Positions 46,001 to 54,685 of a DNA stretch of 64,000 bases are shown here, piece after piece. The translations under genes were made by a program, and so were the position numbers. Positions within the stretch are counted from its first letter, which is position 1; every line of letters starts with the position of its first letter. This DNA comes from Bacteroides sp. 51 (GTDB lineage: Bacteria; Bacteroidota; Bacteroidia; Bacteroidales; Bacteroidaceae): NCBI RefSeq assembly GCF_010500965.1, contig NZ_QVMI01000017.1:134829-198828 (forward strand), written 5' to 3'. Below the pieces are notes generated by a model that was not told where the DNA came from, did no database searches, and saw only the letters and a program-made list of their open reading frames with translations.

Positions 46001-46986
46001 TATCTGTGGAAACCAATAATCTCTCTTACCTCCTGAATTGTTTTCGTTGCACTTTCGCGTGCTTTTTCTGCTCCCTGGCGAGCAATTTTATCCAGCAGTT
46101 CCGTATTGTTCATATATTCCTCAATGCGTTCGCGGATAGGCTCGTTGAATGTAACAATATCCTCGGCTAATTGCTTTTTCAGATCACCATAACGGATAGA
46201 GCAATCGTTCCATTTCTCATTAAAGTAATCATATGTATCTTTGGTTGATACAATATCAAGGAACGTGAATAGATTCTGGATTACTTCCGGTTTTTCGCTG
46301 TTAGCAGCGGTTGGACCCGCATCGGTTACGGCCTTCATTACTTTTTTCCGGATGCTTTTGGCGTCCTCATACAGGTAAATGCAATTACCATCCGATTTAC
46401 CCATTTTGCCTGAACCATCGAGTCCGGGTACCTTAAGCGCCTTCTCCGAGAAAGAGAAAGATGCAGGTTCCGGGAAAAACTCCAAACCGTATATGTTATT
46501 GAAGCGGCGGGCAAACTTACGAGCCATTTCCATGTTTTGTTCCTGATCTTTGCCTACAGGTACTTTTACGGCTTTATGTATAATGATGTCCGCAGCCATT
46601 AAAGTAGGGTAAGTAAGCAAGCCGGCATTTACATTATCCGGTTGTTGGCGTGCTTTATCTTTAAAGGAAGTAGTACGCTCCAACTCGCCTAAATAGGCAT
46701 TCATGTTTAGGAAAAGGTATAGTTCCAATACTTCTTTTACATCACTTTGCACGTATATAGTTGCCTTTTCAGGATCAAGTCCGCAGGCCAGGTATTCGGC
46801 AAGAATGGTTCTTGCACTTTGAATAATATTCCCTGGTTTAGGATGTGTAGTTAGTGAGTGCCAGTCTGCAATGAAAAAATAGCAATTATACTCATTCTGC
46901 ATCTGAACAAAACTTTTCACTGCACCAAAATAATTTCCCAGGTGCAGATTACCCGTCGGACGGATTCCACTAACAACTGTTTCCAT
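46000..46986 (-). CDS. trpS: Tryptophanyl-tRNA synthetase
   Basis: 328 residues, class Ic enzyme of normal length. The HIGH-like motif is GNLHLGNY (residues 12-19) and the KMSKS-like loop is GKMGKS (Lys194 to Ser198). TYPTLMAADIIIHKAVKVPV and GKDQEQNMEMARKFARRFN are typical of TrpS. It charges tRNA-Trp in the cytoplasm. The leader on the minus strand is an inverted heptamer repeat (46997-47083). It is convergent with the OmpA gene and divergent from carB. Confidence 0.97.
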   Translation of the reverse strand: METVVSGIRPTGNLHLGNYFGAVKSFVQMQNEYNCYFFIADWHSLTTHPKPGNIIQSARTILAEYLACGLDPEKATIYVQSDVKEVLELYLFLNMNAYLGELERTTSFKDKARQQPDNVNAGLLTYPTLMAADIIIHKAVKVPVGKDQEQNMEMARKFARRFNNIYGLEFFPEPASFSFSEKALKVPGLDGSGKMGKSDGNCIYLYEDAKSIRKKVMKAVTDAGPTAANSEKPEVIQNLFTFLDIVSTKDTYDYFNEKWNDCSIRYGDLKKQLAEDIVTFNEPIRERIEEYMNNTELLDKIARQGAEKARESATKTIQEVREIIGFHR

Positions 46987-46996
46987 AAAATAATAA

Positions 46997-47083
46997 GTTT
47001 TAAGTTTTAAGTTTTGAGTTTTGAGTTATTGGTAGCTCACAGTTTGTAACTTAGAACTCAAAACTTAAAACTCAAAACTCTAT
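46997..47083. repeat. 7-bp tandem repeats in inverted arms forming the trpS leader
   Basis: Heptamers GTTTTAA, GTTTTAA, GTTTTGA, GTTTTGA, GTTATTG (46997-47031) face complementary ACTCAAA/ACTTAAA units (about 47048-47080). In trpS mRNA they form a long AT-rich hairpin just before the start codon, as in front of mdh at 35848-35942. Confidence 0.75.
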
Positions 47084-47092
47084 TTTGAGGGG

Positions 47093-47100
47093 CAAACTTA
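47093..47100 (-). promoter_or_regulatory. Probable -7 element of the trpS promoter
   Basis: TAAGTTTG on the minus strand fits TAnnTTTG; no clear -33 match. It would place the transcription start at the edge of the heptamer hairpin. Confidence 0.45.
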
Positions 47101-47120
47101 CGCAAAAAGATTGGAATATC

Positions 47121-47151
47121 TTTGTTATGTCCAAAATAAGTCGTTACTTTG
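47121..47151 (+). promoter_or_regulatory. carB promoter
   Basis: TTTG (47121-47124), 19 bases, then TTACTTTG (47144-47151), one mismatch from TAnnTTTG. It lies upstream of a small reading frame and an intrinsic terminator in the carB leader. Confidence 0.65.
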
Positions 47152-47169
47152 CACAAACTTAAAAGAAGA

Positions 47170-47205
47170 ATGAACCAGCAGAAAAAACATTTTAGTCGGT
47201 TTTGA
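47170..47205 (+). CDS. Possible leader peptide of carB (MNQQKKHFSRF)
   Basis: An 11-codon frame with ATG and TGA, preceded by the purine-rich AAAAGAAGA. It begins about 15 bases after the expected transcription start and ends seven bases before the leader terminator hairpin. Its position is that of an attenuator leader peptide, but it is not rich in any single amino acid (two Lys, two Gln, two Phe, one Arg). It is also possible that it is not translated. Confidence 0.4.
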   Translation: MNQQKKHFSRF

Positions 47206-47211
47206 GTAGAT

Positions 47212-47248
47212 GCGTTAATCCTAACATCAAGGGTAACGCTTTTTTTTT
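47212..47248 (+). terminator. Intrinsic terminator inside the carB leader (attenuator candidate)
   Basis: GCGTTA (47212-47217) pairs with TAACGC (47234-47239) and is followed by nine T. It is placed between the promoter and the carB start, so full-length transcription requires readthrough. Confidence 0.75.
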
Positions 47249-47291
47249 GCCTGTCGGAACGATAATTACAACTTAAAATAACAAAAAAGAA

Positions 47292-50200
47292 ATGAAGGAA
47301 AAACTTAAGAAAGTCTTGGTGTTAGGCTCAGGAGCACTGAAGATTGGACAAGCCGGAGAATTCGACTACTCCGGATCACAGGCATTGAAAGCCTTAAAAG
47401 AAGAAGGCATCAGTTCGGTATTGGTGAATCCGAATATTGCTACCATTCAAACGTCGGAAGGTATTGCCGATCAGGTGTACTTTCTTCCGGTAACGACTTA
47501 TTTTGTTGAAGAAATAATTAAAAAAGAACGTCCCGATGGTATCTTGTTGGCGTTCGGTGGACAAACTGCATTGAACTGCGGAGCAGAATTGTACACCAAC
47601 GGCATCCTGGATAAATACGGCGTACGCGTATTGGGTACTTCGGTTGAGGCTATCATGTATACAGAAGACCGCGACCTGTTCGTGAAGAAGCTCGACGAAA
47701 TTGATATGAAAACTCCAGTTAGCCAGGCGGTAGAAAATATGGCCGATGCTTTGGCTGCTGCAGAGCGTATCGGTTTCCCGGTAATGGTTCGTTCGGCTTA
47801 CGCACTTGGCGGTTTGGGTAGTGGTATCTGCCAGAATAAAGAAGAGTTTATTGAATTGGCCGAAAGCTCTTTCGCTTTTTCTAAGCAAATTCTGGTCGAA
47901 GAGTCGCTGAAAGGCTGGAAAGAAATAGAATTTGAAGTAATCCGCGATGCGAACGACCACTGCTTCACAGTGGCAAGCATGGAGAACTTCGACCCGCTGG
48001 GTATCCACACCGGAGAGTCAATCGTTGTGGCTCCAACTTGCTCGTTGGACGACAAGGAACTCACCATGCTTCAGGAACTTTCTACAAAATGTATTCGCCA
48101 CCTGGGTATCGTGGGCGAGTGTAATATTCAATATGCGTTCAACTCCGAAACCGATGACTATCGTGTAATCGAAGTGAATGCCCGTCTGAGCCGTTCTTCT
48201 GCATTGGCTTCAAAAGCAACCGGTTATCCGTTGGCTTTCGTGGCGGCTAAGATTGCGCTAGGCTATACGTTGGATCAGATTGGCGAAATGGGTACACCTA
48301 ACTCGGCTTATGCTGCTCCACAGTTGGATTACTTGATCTGTAAAATACCTCGTTGGGATTTAACCAAATTTGCCGGTGTATCTCGCGAAATCGGCTCAAG
48401 CATGAAGTCTGTAGGTGAAATCATGTCTATCGGGCGCTCATTTGAAGAGATTATCCAAAAGGGTCTTCGTATGATTGGTCAGGGCATGCACGGTTTCGTA
48501 GGTAATGATGATCTGGATTTTGATGATCTGGATAAAGAACTTTCCCGTCCAACCGACTTGCGCGTGTTTGCTATAGCAGAAGCTATGGAAAAGGGCTATA
48601 CTGTTGATCGCATCCACGATCTGACTAAGATTGATCCCTGGTTCCTTGGCAAACTGAAAAATATCGTTGATTATAAAGCGAAACTTTCTACATACGACAA
48701 AGTAGAAGATATTCCTGCCGATGTAATGCGTCAGGCGAAAATTCTAGGTTTCTCTGACTTCCAGATTGCACGTTTCGTGTTGAATCCACAAGGAAATATG
48801 GAGAAAGAAAACCTGATTGTTCGTGCTCGTCGTAAAGAACTGGGCGTTCTTCCTGCCGTAAAACGTATCAATACCATTGCTTCTGAAGATCCTAGCCTGA
48901 CCAACTACCTGTATATGACGTATGCGGTAGAAGGCTATGATGTTAATTACTATAAGAATGAGAAGTCGGTCGTTGTTCTCGGTTCGGGTGCTTACCGTAT
49001 TGGTAGCTCGGTAGAGTTCGACTGGTGTTCGGTTAATGCTGTGCAAACTGCTCGCAAACTGGGATATAAATCAATTATGATTAACTATAACCCGGAAACC
49101 GTATCTACCGACTATGATATGTGCGACCGTTTGTACTTTGATGAACTTTCATTCGAACGCGTACTCGACGTCATTGATCTGGAGCAACCTCGCGGTACAA
49201 TCGTATCTGTGGGTGGACAGATTCCAAATAACCTGGCCATGAAACTTCACCGTCAGGCAGTGCCTATCCTGGGTACTTCTCCGGTTTCTATCGACCGTGC
49301 TGAAAACCGTAACAAGTTCTCGGCTATGCTCGACCAACTGGGCATTGACCAACCGGCGTGGATGGAATTGACCAGTCTGGATGATGTGAAGAAGTTCGTA
49401 GAAAAGGTAGGTTATCCGGTACTTGTTCGTCCTTCTTACGTACTTTCGGGTGCGGCAATGAATGTTTGCTATGACGAAGACGAGTTGGAAAACTTCCTGA
49501 AAATGGCTGCTGAAGTATCAAAAGAACATCCCGTGGTTGTTTCTCAATTCTTGCAGAGCACCAAAGAAATTGAATTCGATGCTGTGGCTCAGAACGGTGA
49601 AGTAGTAGAATATGCTATTTCAGAGCATGTTGAGTTTGCCGGTGTACACTCAGGAGATGCTACGCTGGTATTCCCTGCACAAAAGATATACTTTGAAACG
49701 GCACGCCGCATCAAACGCATTGCCCGTAAGATTGCTCAGGAGTTAAATATCTCCGGGCCATTCAATATTCAGTTCCTGGCTCGTAACAACGAGGTGAAGG
49801 TTATTGAGTGTAACCTGCGTGCTTCACGTAGTTTCCCATTTGTATCTAAAGTGCTGAAACGCAACTTTATTGAAACTGCAACCCGTATCATGCTGGATGC
49901 ACCTTATAGCAGACCGGATAAATCGGCATTCGATATTGATTGGATCGGTGTAAAGGCTTCTCAGTTCTCTTTCTCACGTTTGCATAACGCCGACCCTGTA
50001 CTGGGTGTGGATATGTCATCGACAGGTGAAGTTGGCTGTTTGGGCGACGATTTCTCGGAAGCTTTGTTAAGTTCAATGATCGCTACCGGATTCAGCATTC
50101 CTCAAAAAGGTATCATGTTCTCTTCGGGAGCTATGAAATCGAAAGTAGATTTGCTGGAAGCAAGCCGCATGCTGCACGATAAAGGGTATAAGATTTATGC

Positions 50201-50513
50201 AACTGCCGGAACGGCTGCATTCCTGAATGCTCATGGTGTAACTACTGAGCCTGTGTACTGGCCGGACGAAAAACCAGATGCAGAAAATAACGTAATGCGC
50301 ATGATTTCCGAACATAAGTTCGACCTGATCGTGAATATACCGAAGAACCATACGAAACGCGAGTTAACCAATGGGTATAAGATTCGTCGTGGATCAATTG
50401 ACCACAACATTCCATTGATTACCAATGCTCGTTTGGCTAGCGCATTCATTGAAGCGTTCTGCGAATTGAAACTGGAAGATATTCAAATCAAGAGCTGGCA
50501 GGAATATAAATGA
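47292..50513 (+). CDS. carB: Carbamoyl-phosphate synthase large subunit
   Basis: 1073 residues, full length. Two ATP-grasp halves: the first begins KKVLVLGSGALKIGQAGEFD and has IEVNARLSRSSALASKATGY; the second begins VVVLGSGAYRIGSSVEFDW and has IECNLRASRSFPFVSKV. A C-terminal MGS-like allosteric domain (MFSSGAMKSKVDLLEASRML, IYATAGTAAFLNAHGV) follows. It makes carbamoyl phosphate from bicarbonate, ammonia and ATP for pyrimidine and arginine synthesis, with CarA supplying ammonia. carA is not next to it in this window, although in many Bacteroidales the two are adjacent. A leader with an intrinsic terminator suggests attenuation. Confidence 0.97.
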   Translation: MKEKLKKVLVLGSGALKIGQAGEFDYSGSQALKALKEEGISSVLVNPNIATIQTSEGIADQVYFLPVTTYFVEEIIKKERPDGILLAFGGQTALNCGAELYTNGILDKYGVRVLGTSVEAIMYTEDRDLFVKKLDEIDMKTPVSQAVENMADALAAAERIGFPVMVRSAYALGGLGSGICQNKEEFIELAESSFAFSKQILVEESLKGWKEIEFEVIRDANDHCFTVASMENFDPLGIHTGESIVVAPTCSLDDKELTMLQELSTKCIRHLGIVGECNIQYAFNSETDDYRVIEVNARLSRSSALASKATGYPLAFVAAKIALGYTLDQIGEMGTPNSAYAAPQLDYLICKIPRWDLTKFAGVSREIGSSMKSVGEIMSIGRSFEEIIQKGLRMIGQGMHGFVGNDDLDFDDLDKELSRPTDLRVFAIAEAMEKGYTVDRIHDLTKIDPWFLGKLKNIVDYKAKLSTYDKVEDIPADVMRQAKILGFSDFQIARFVLNPQGNMEKENLIVRARRKELGVLPAVKRINTIASEDPSLTNYLYMTYAVEGYDVNYYKNEKSVVVLGSGAYRIGSSVEFDWCSVNAVQTARKLGYKSIMINYNPETVSTDYDMCDRLYFDELSFERVLDVIDLEQPRGTIVSVGGQIPNNLAMKLHRQAVPILGTSPVSIDRAENRNKFSAMLDQLGIDQPAWMELTSLDDVKKFVEKVGYPVLVRPSYVLSGAAMNVCYDEDELENFLKMAAEVSKEHPVVVSQFLQSTKEIEFDAVAQNGEVVEYAISEHVEFAGVHSGDATLVFPAQKIYFETARRIKRIARKIAQELNISGPFNIQFLARNNEVKVIECNLRASRSFPFVSKVLKRNFIETATRIMLDAPYSRPDKSAFDIDWIGVKASQFSFSRLHNADPVLGVDMSSTGEVGCLGDDFSEALLSSMIATGFSIPQKGIMFSSGAMKSKVDLLEASRMLHDKGYKIYATAGTAAFLNAHGVTTEPVYWPDEKPDAENNVMRMISEHKFDLIVNIPKNHTKRELTNGYKIRRGSIDHNIPLITNARLASAFIEAFCELKLEDIQIKSWQEYK

Positions 50514-50549
50514 TTTCTGTATAACTTGAAATAATAACGAAATCGCTTC

Positions 50550-50621
50550 GTAGGGGCGGTTCGAGAACCGCCCGCGGCAATGTGTCACAGTAAAGTCGGG
50601 CGATTCACGAATCGCCCCTAC
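50550..50621. repeat. Diverged inverted REP pair between carB and yaaA
   Basis: The left unit at 50550-50573 is GTAG plus GGGCGGTTCGAGAACCGCCC. The right unit at 50598-50621 is GGGCGATTCACGAATCGCCC plus CTAC, with a compensating G-C to A-T change in its stem. The spacer is 24 bases and unlike that of the pairs around the RAYT gene. Confidence 0.85.
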
Positions 50622-50632
50622 AACTTTTGAAT

Positions 50633-51400
50633 ATGATTACTCTTTTATCTTGCGCCAAAACAATGAGCTTTTCTTCAAAAGTAAAAGCTCCCTTGCAAAC
50701 CGAGCCACGTTTCAAAACAGAAGCAGCCGATATTGCGCTTCAGATGTCCCAATACGCTGTTGATGATTTGGAGCGTTTATTACATGTTAACTCCAAAATG
50801 GCTTTGGAAAACTATAAACGATTTCAGGAGTTTCATTCAGACTTTGCTCCTGAGTTGCAGGCTTTACTGGCTTATACCGGAATCGTATTTAAGCGGCTTG
50901 ACCCGCAAAGTTTCACTAAAGAAGATTTCTTGTATGCACAAGACCATTTGCGGCTGACTTCCTTCTGCTACGGTTTACTTCGCCCCATGGATTTGATCCG
51001 GCCCTATCGTTTAGAAGGAGATGTGCGTCTGCCTGAGTTTGGCGGCCAAACTATGTTTGCCTATTGGAGGAGTCGGTTGACCGATCTGTTTATAGATGAA
51101 ATTAAAGCGAGTGGGGGAGTGCTCTGCAATCTGGCAAGTGGGGAAATGAAAGATTTGTTCGATTGGGCACGCGTAGAGAAAGAAGTCCGTATTATTACTC
51201 CTGAGTTTCGGGTATGGAAGAAAGATAAACCCACTACTGTGGTCATTTACGCAAAGATGTGCCGCGGTGAAATGACACGTCTCATTCTTAAAGAGCGAAT
51301 AGAAAGACCGGATGACCTGTTATCATTCTCCTGGGAAGGATTCGCGTACGATGAAGAATTCTCCAGGCCGGATCATCCGGTATTTATAAGCGGTCAATAG
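50633..51400 (+). CDS. yaaA: Peroxide stress protein YaaA (DUF328/UPF0246)
   Basis: 255 residues from ATG 50633 (MITLLSCAKTMS; a TTG two codons upstream is not needed). The N-terminal SCAKTM motif, the FGLLRPMD-like segment (YGLLRPMDLIRPYRLEG), CNLASGEM and the C-terminal FSWEGFAYDEEFS match the YaaA family. E. coli YaaA lowers free intracellular iron during peroxide stress and binds DNA. It sits 12 bases after a REP pair and is convergent with the Nudix gene. Confidence 0.93.
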   Translation: MITLLSCAKTMSFSSKVKAPLQTEPRFKTEAADIALQMSQYAVDDLERLLHVNSKMALENYKRFQEFHSDFAPELQALLAYTGIVFKRLDPQSFTKEDFLYAQDHLRLTSFCYGLLRPMDLIRPYRLEGDVRLPEFGGQTMFAYWRSRLTDLFIDEIKASGGVLCNLASGEMKDLFDWARVEKEVRIITPEFRVWKKDKPTTVVIYAKMCRGEMTRLILKERIERPDDLLSFSWEGFAYDEEFSRPDHPVFISGQ

Positions 51401-51413
51401 ACAGCGAGACTCA

Positions 51414-51971
51414 TCATTTGTTTTCTGCCATATATTTCCAAAGTGGTGCAGCCATTAGGGCTTGTTTAATTTGATCGGTGGTTAGAAGCTCTTTGACTTC
51501 TTCCAGCGACAATAAATGTACCGATAAATCTTCCGTATCTTCCAGATGTTGGTCTGATACCTGTTCCACATCTTTTGCAAGAAAGCAGTGTGTCAGGTTG
51601 GTCATGGTAGATGGGTTGGCAGAAACAACCATGTATTCCGTCCAGGTGCCATTACCATATCCGGTTTCTTCTAGTAACTCTCTTTGTGCAGATTGCAGGG
51701 GCGAGTCGTCTTCTTTTTCGCAAACGCCTGCGCACAGTTCATAGAACACTTCTCTCAGACCATGACGATATTGCCTGACGAAAATAAATTTGCCCTCTTT
51801 GGTAATAGCAATAACATTTATCCATTCGGGGTATTCTAATACATAATAAGATGGAATCTGGGTTCCGTTCGGTAATCTTACAGTATCTCTTCTTGCTGTA
51901 AACCAGGGTTCTTTGAATAGGTACTCGCTATTTAATAGTTCCCATTTTTCTATGTTTTCTTTTGCTTCCAT
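51414..51971 (-). CDS. Nudix hydrolase (ADP-ribose pyrophosphatase-like)
   Basis: 185 residues from ATG 51971 (MEAKENIEKW); the in-frame TTG at 51998 is rejected. The Nudix box runs from GVCEKEDDSPLQSAQRE to LLEETGYG and has all key Glu residues. The N-terminal part (LPNGTQIPSYYVLEYPEWIN) resembles ADP-ribose or sugar-nucleotide pyrophosphatases. Substrate uncertain. It ends 13 bases from the end of yaaA on the other strand. Confidence 0.9.
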   Translation of the reverse strand: MEAKENIEKWELLNSEYLFKEPWFTARRDTVRLPNGTQIPSYYVLEYPEWINVIAITKEGKFIFVRQYRHGLREVFYELCAGVCEKEDDSPLQSAQRELLEETGYGNGTWTEYMVVSANPSTMTNLTHCFLAKDVEQVSDQHLEDTEDLSVHLLSLEEVKELLTTDQIKQALMAAPLWKYMAENK

Positions 51972-52045
51972 TATAATAGGTTGAATGATTTTTGGCAAAG
52001 ATACACATATTATTTGCGTCTATTTAAAAAAATATTCGCCAAAAG

Positions 52046-52076
52046 TTTGCATGTTTAAGGGAAAGCCGTATCTTTG
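52046..52076 (+). promoter_or_regulatory. tRNA-Val promoter
   Basis: TTTG (52046-52049), exactly 19 bases, then TATCTTTG (52069-52076): a full match to the Bacteroidetes sigma-ABfr consensus, 25 bases before the tRNA. Confidence 0.88.
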
Positions 52077-52100
52077 CATCGCTTTAAGAGAAAAGCATAC

Positions 52101-52178
52101 GGGCGTTTAGCTCAGCTGGTTCAGAGCATCTGCCTTACAAGCAGAGGGTCGGCGGTTCGAATCCGTCAACGCCCACCA
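52101..52178 (+). tRNA. tRNA-Val (anticodon TAC)
   Basis: The acceptor stem GGGCGTT pairs with AACGCCC; the D-arm TAGCTCAGCTGGTTCAGAGC, the anticodon loop CTTACAA in stem CTGC/GCAG, and the T-arm GGCGGTTCGAATCCGTC are normal. The anticodon TAC reads valine codons. The encoded CCA (52176-52178) lies at the edge of the attachment repeat and may come from the inserted element. The 3' end is the integration site of the element. Confidence 0.96.
52162..52176 (+). other. Left attachment repeat (tRNA 3' end)
   Basis: TCCGTCAACGCCCAC, identical to 63625-63639. The tRNA remains complete on this side. Confidence 0.88.
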
Positions 52179-52230
52179 AGACATAAAATTGGTGGAAGTC
52201 AACAAAAGACAGAAACTTCAATTAAGAGAC

Positions 52231-52272
52231 AAAAATCCTGTTAATCAATAGATTAATGGGATTTTTCTTTTT
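52231..52272 (+). terminator. Intrinsic terminator in the left end of the element
   Basis: AAAAATCC and TTAATC pair with GATTAA and GGATTTTT, followed by TCTTTTT. It probably now terminates the tRNA transcript, replacing the chromosomal terminator displaced to 63675-63716. Confidence 0.7.
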
Positions 52273-52321
52273 ACATAGTGGACACAGCAGGACGAAAAAA
52301 GACATAAGAAGACAGTGGGTT

Positions 52322-52345
52322 TGTGTGCAAACCGTGTGTGAAAAA
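52322..52345 (+). repeat. Left copy of a 24-bp end repeat (possible integrase arm site)
   Basis: TGTGTGCAAACCGTGTGTGA then AAAA. A copy with 21 of 24 bases identical is at 63546-63569, near the other end. An inverted GTGTGCAG follows near 52358. Nothing else is recognised in the remaining part of the gap 52273-52453. Confidence 0.6.
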
Positions 52346-52453
52346 CAACCCCAATTTCTGCACACGAATAGACAAATAATCAACTGGAATTAAGTGTCTT
52401 ACAATGACCTAATTTGGCGTTTTCAAGGCGATAAATCCTTTAACGATAAACTA

Positions 52454-52461
52454 TAATTTTG
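52454..52461 (+). promoter_or_regulatory. Possible -7 element of the integrase promoter
   Basis: TAATTTTG, 22 bases before the start codon. No TTTG at the right distance, so weak or regulated. Confidence 0.4.
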
Positions 52462-52483
52462 TCGAATTAAAAGGAGAAAAAAA

Positions 52484-53707
52484 ATGAAAAGTACCTATCA
52501 TGTTCTGTTCTACATTAGAAAAACAAGACCAAACAAAGACGGTTCAGTAACAATTGCAATCCGAATCACGATTGACGGGAAATCTATTGAGTTTAATCCA
52601 AAGTTGTTTATAAATCCGTTAATCTGGAATCCAATCGGACGAGCGGAAGGAAGAACTAAAGAAGCCAAAGTAATAAATGACGCTATAGATAAAATCCGTT
52701 CTGACTTGAAAAATCATTATAATGAGATTTATGAGAGAGACGGATATGTTACCCCAGAAAAATTACGTGATGCCTATCTCGGCTTAGGCGTTCAGAAATA
52801 TACGTTATTGTCCATGTATGACAGTTTGGTAGAACAAAAGCGTAATCTTGTGGATAAAGCTATCCGAAGTACTACCCTATCAAAATACACGGCAACGAGG
52901 AAACGGATAGAAGATTTTCTTTTTCACCAATACAACAAGAAAGATATACCTTTGAAGGAAGTTAACTATCAATTTATTTCCGACTATGAGATATATCTCA
53001 AATCTGTATGTAATTGCGGACATAATTCATCGGTAAAGCACTTACGTTATTTAAAGAAAGTATTAACGACAGCTTTAAAAAATAAGTATATATCCACAGA
53101 TCCTTTTGACGAATACAAACTTGGATATAAGCCTGTAAAGAAAGAATTTCTGATTGAGCCTGAAATTAAGAAGTTGATGAATAAGAAATTCGGGGTAAAA
53201 CGGTTGGAAGAGGTGCGGGATGTGTTTCTATTCCAAATTTTCACTGGATTAGCCTATATAGATGCTACCAATCTAAATGACGATAACATTATAGAAGATG
53301 GCTTCGGACAGAAATGGATACAACTCAACCGCCAGAAATCCTCTGTTCAGGCAAATATCCCATTACTGGATATACCTCTCTCTATTCTCAAAAAATATAA
53401 AGGATTAGAGAATGGGAAACTCCTTCCAATCCACACGAACCAGAAGATGAACGAATATTTGAAAGAAATCGCTGCGCTGTGTGGCATAAACAAAAGGCTT
53501 ACAACACATTGCGGAAGACATTCGTTCTCGACCCTTATGCTGACGAAAGGCATATCTATCGAAAGTGTCTCCAAAATGTTAGGTCATACAAACATCACTA
53601 CAACACAGATTTACGCGAAGGTACTCAATCAAAAAATATTTGCGGAAGTCAATAAGGTAAGAGGAGAATTAGACGATTTGGGGAAGTATTATAAACAGAG
53701 AAAATAA
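52484..53707 (+). CDS. Tyrosine recombinase (site-specific integrase)
   Basis: 407 residues. An N-terminal arm-binding domain (FYIRKTRPNKDGSVTIAIRI), a SAM-like core-binding domain (TLSKYTATRKRIEDFLFHQY) and a catalytic domain. Seen active-site residues are His342 and Arg345 in THCGRHSF, His368 in MLGHTN and nucleophile Tyr377 in TTTQIYAKV. The first catalytic Arg, expected in the FTGLAYIDATNL segment, is not there; as I recall, Bacteroides integrases such as IntDOT also lack it. It integrates the element at tRNA-Val and, with helper proteins, excises it. A start with purine-rich AAAAGGAGAAAAAA supports ATG 52484. Confidence 0.95.
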   Translation: MKSTYHVLFYIRKTRPNKDGSVTIAIRITIDGKSIEFNPKLFINPLIWNPIGRAEGRTKEAKVINDAIDKIRSDLKNHYNEIYERDGYVTPEKLRDAYLGLGVQKYTLLSMYDSLVEQKRNLVDKAIRSTTLSKYTATRKRIEDFLFHQYNKKDIPLKEVNYQFISDYEIYLKSVCNCGHNSSVKHLRYLKKVLTTALKNKYISTDPFDEYKLGYKPVKKEFLIEPEIKKLMNKKFGVKRLEEVRDVFLFQIFTGLAYIDATNLNDDNIIEDGFGQKWIQLNRQKSSVQANIPLLDIPLSILKKYKGLENGKLLPIHTNQKMNEYLKEIAALCGINKRLTTHCGRHSFSTLMLTKGISIESVSKMLGHTNITTTQIYAKVLNQKIFAEVNKVRGELDDLGKYYKQRK

Positions 53708-53790
53708 TTTGTTAAGTATTCCTTAAGGTTGGAGTTTTCGACCTTAAGGAAATTTACTTTGACTCTTATTTTCCAAATTAAGATTAGAAC

Positions 53791-53820
53791 TATTTTTGCA
53801 TAAATGAGCTCTTGAGCAAA
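53791..53820 (+). promoter_or_regulatory. araC upstream region with GAGCTCTTGAGCAAA site
   Basis: A -7-like TATTTTTG is at 53791-53798. GAGCTCTTGAGCAAA at 53806-53820 recurs with one difference before the metallo-hydrolase gene (54684-54698), which suggests a binding site of the AraC protein encoded between them. Binding is inferred. Confidence 0.5.
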
Positions 53821-53887
53821 CAATAATTCCCTTTTATTTTGTAATTTTACATTCTGAAAGTCATTGAATACGCAAAAATATATTATA

Positions 53888-54685
53888 ATGAAGGAAGCAT
53901 TGAAAATTGGATTTTTTTTCTCTTGCACAGCAACAAGCCTGAATACTGTAGAGAAAATGTTTCCCGGTAATCTTATTACATATATGATTGAAGGGCAGTT
54001 AAAATTTTCTGATCCTGATAGTGCATATTATCTTCAGGCAGGGGATACTGTTTTTATTAAAAGGAATGACCTTCTAAGATTTTCGAAATTAGCTTCAAAA
54101 GAACAACCTCATAAATCTATCGGTATTTATTTTCCTCAATCATTCCTTCAGGAATACTATAGCCAGCATCAGCCTGTCTATGATAGTAGCTTTAAATTAA
54201 ACAACAGGTTAATAATGAAAAGTCCTCTATGGGATGATTTTTTTGAACCTCTTAAGTCTTATTGGGGTAAAGATAATGATTTACAGCACCAGATAGTGAT
54301 AATAAAACAAACAGAAGCGTTGGCTATTCTTCGTTCCTTAAATCCGGGGATTGATACAATCCTTTCTAACTTCGACAAACCCGGAAAGATTGATTTGGAA
54401 GAATTTATGAATAAGAATTATAAATTCAACTTACCCTTAAATCGCTATGCATATCTTACGGGGCGTAGTTTAGCAACATTTAAGCGGGACTTCTCCAAAA
54501 TATTTGCCTCATCACCCCAAAGGTGGCTAACTTTAAAACGATTGGAATATGCTCATTTTCTTATTTCTGAAAAAGGATTAAGACCTTCTGATGTTTATGT
54601 TGACTCCGGGTTCGAGAACCTATCTCACTTTTCAAATGCTTTTAAGAAAAGATTCGGATATAATCCTTCACAAATAAAAAATTGA
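53888..54685 (+). CDS. AraC-family transcriptional regulator
   Basis: 265 residues from ATG 53888; a TTG eight codons upstream is not supported. The N-terminal half is a cupin-like ligand domain (YMIEGQLKFSDPDSAYYLQA). The C-terminal half is a double helix-turn-helix of AraC type (YAYLTGRSLATFKRDFSKIF; DVYVDSGFENLSHFSNAFKK) ending in RFGYNPSQIKN. It is immediately upstream of the metallo-hydrolase gene, and the same 15-bp motif occurs before both genes, so it probably regulates itself and that gene. The ligand is unknown. Confidence 0.9.
   Translation: MKEALKIGFFFSCTATSLNTVEKMFPGNLITYMIEGQLKFSDPDSAYYLQAGDTVFIKRNDLLRFSKLASKEQPHKSIGIYFPQSFLQEYYSQHQPVYDSSFKLNNRLIMKSPLWDDFFEPLKSYWGKDNDLQHQIVIIKQTEALAILRSLNPGIDTILSNFDKPGKIDLEEFMNKNYKFNLPLNRYAYLTGRSLATFKRDFSKIFASSPQRWLTLKRLEYAHFLISEKGLRPSDVYVDSGFENLSHFSNAFKKRFGYNPSQIKN

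Noticed and set aside
53689-53928. Minus-strand frame of 79 codons between the integrase and araC genes
   Set aside because: It covers the araC promoter region and start, is AT-rich and has no recognisable feature.
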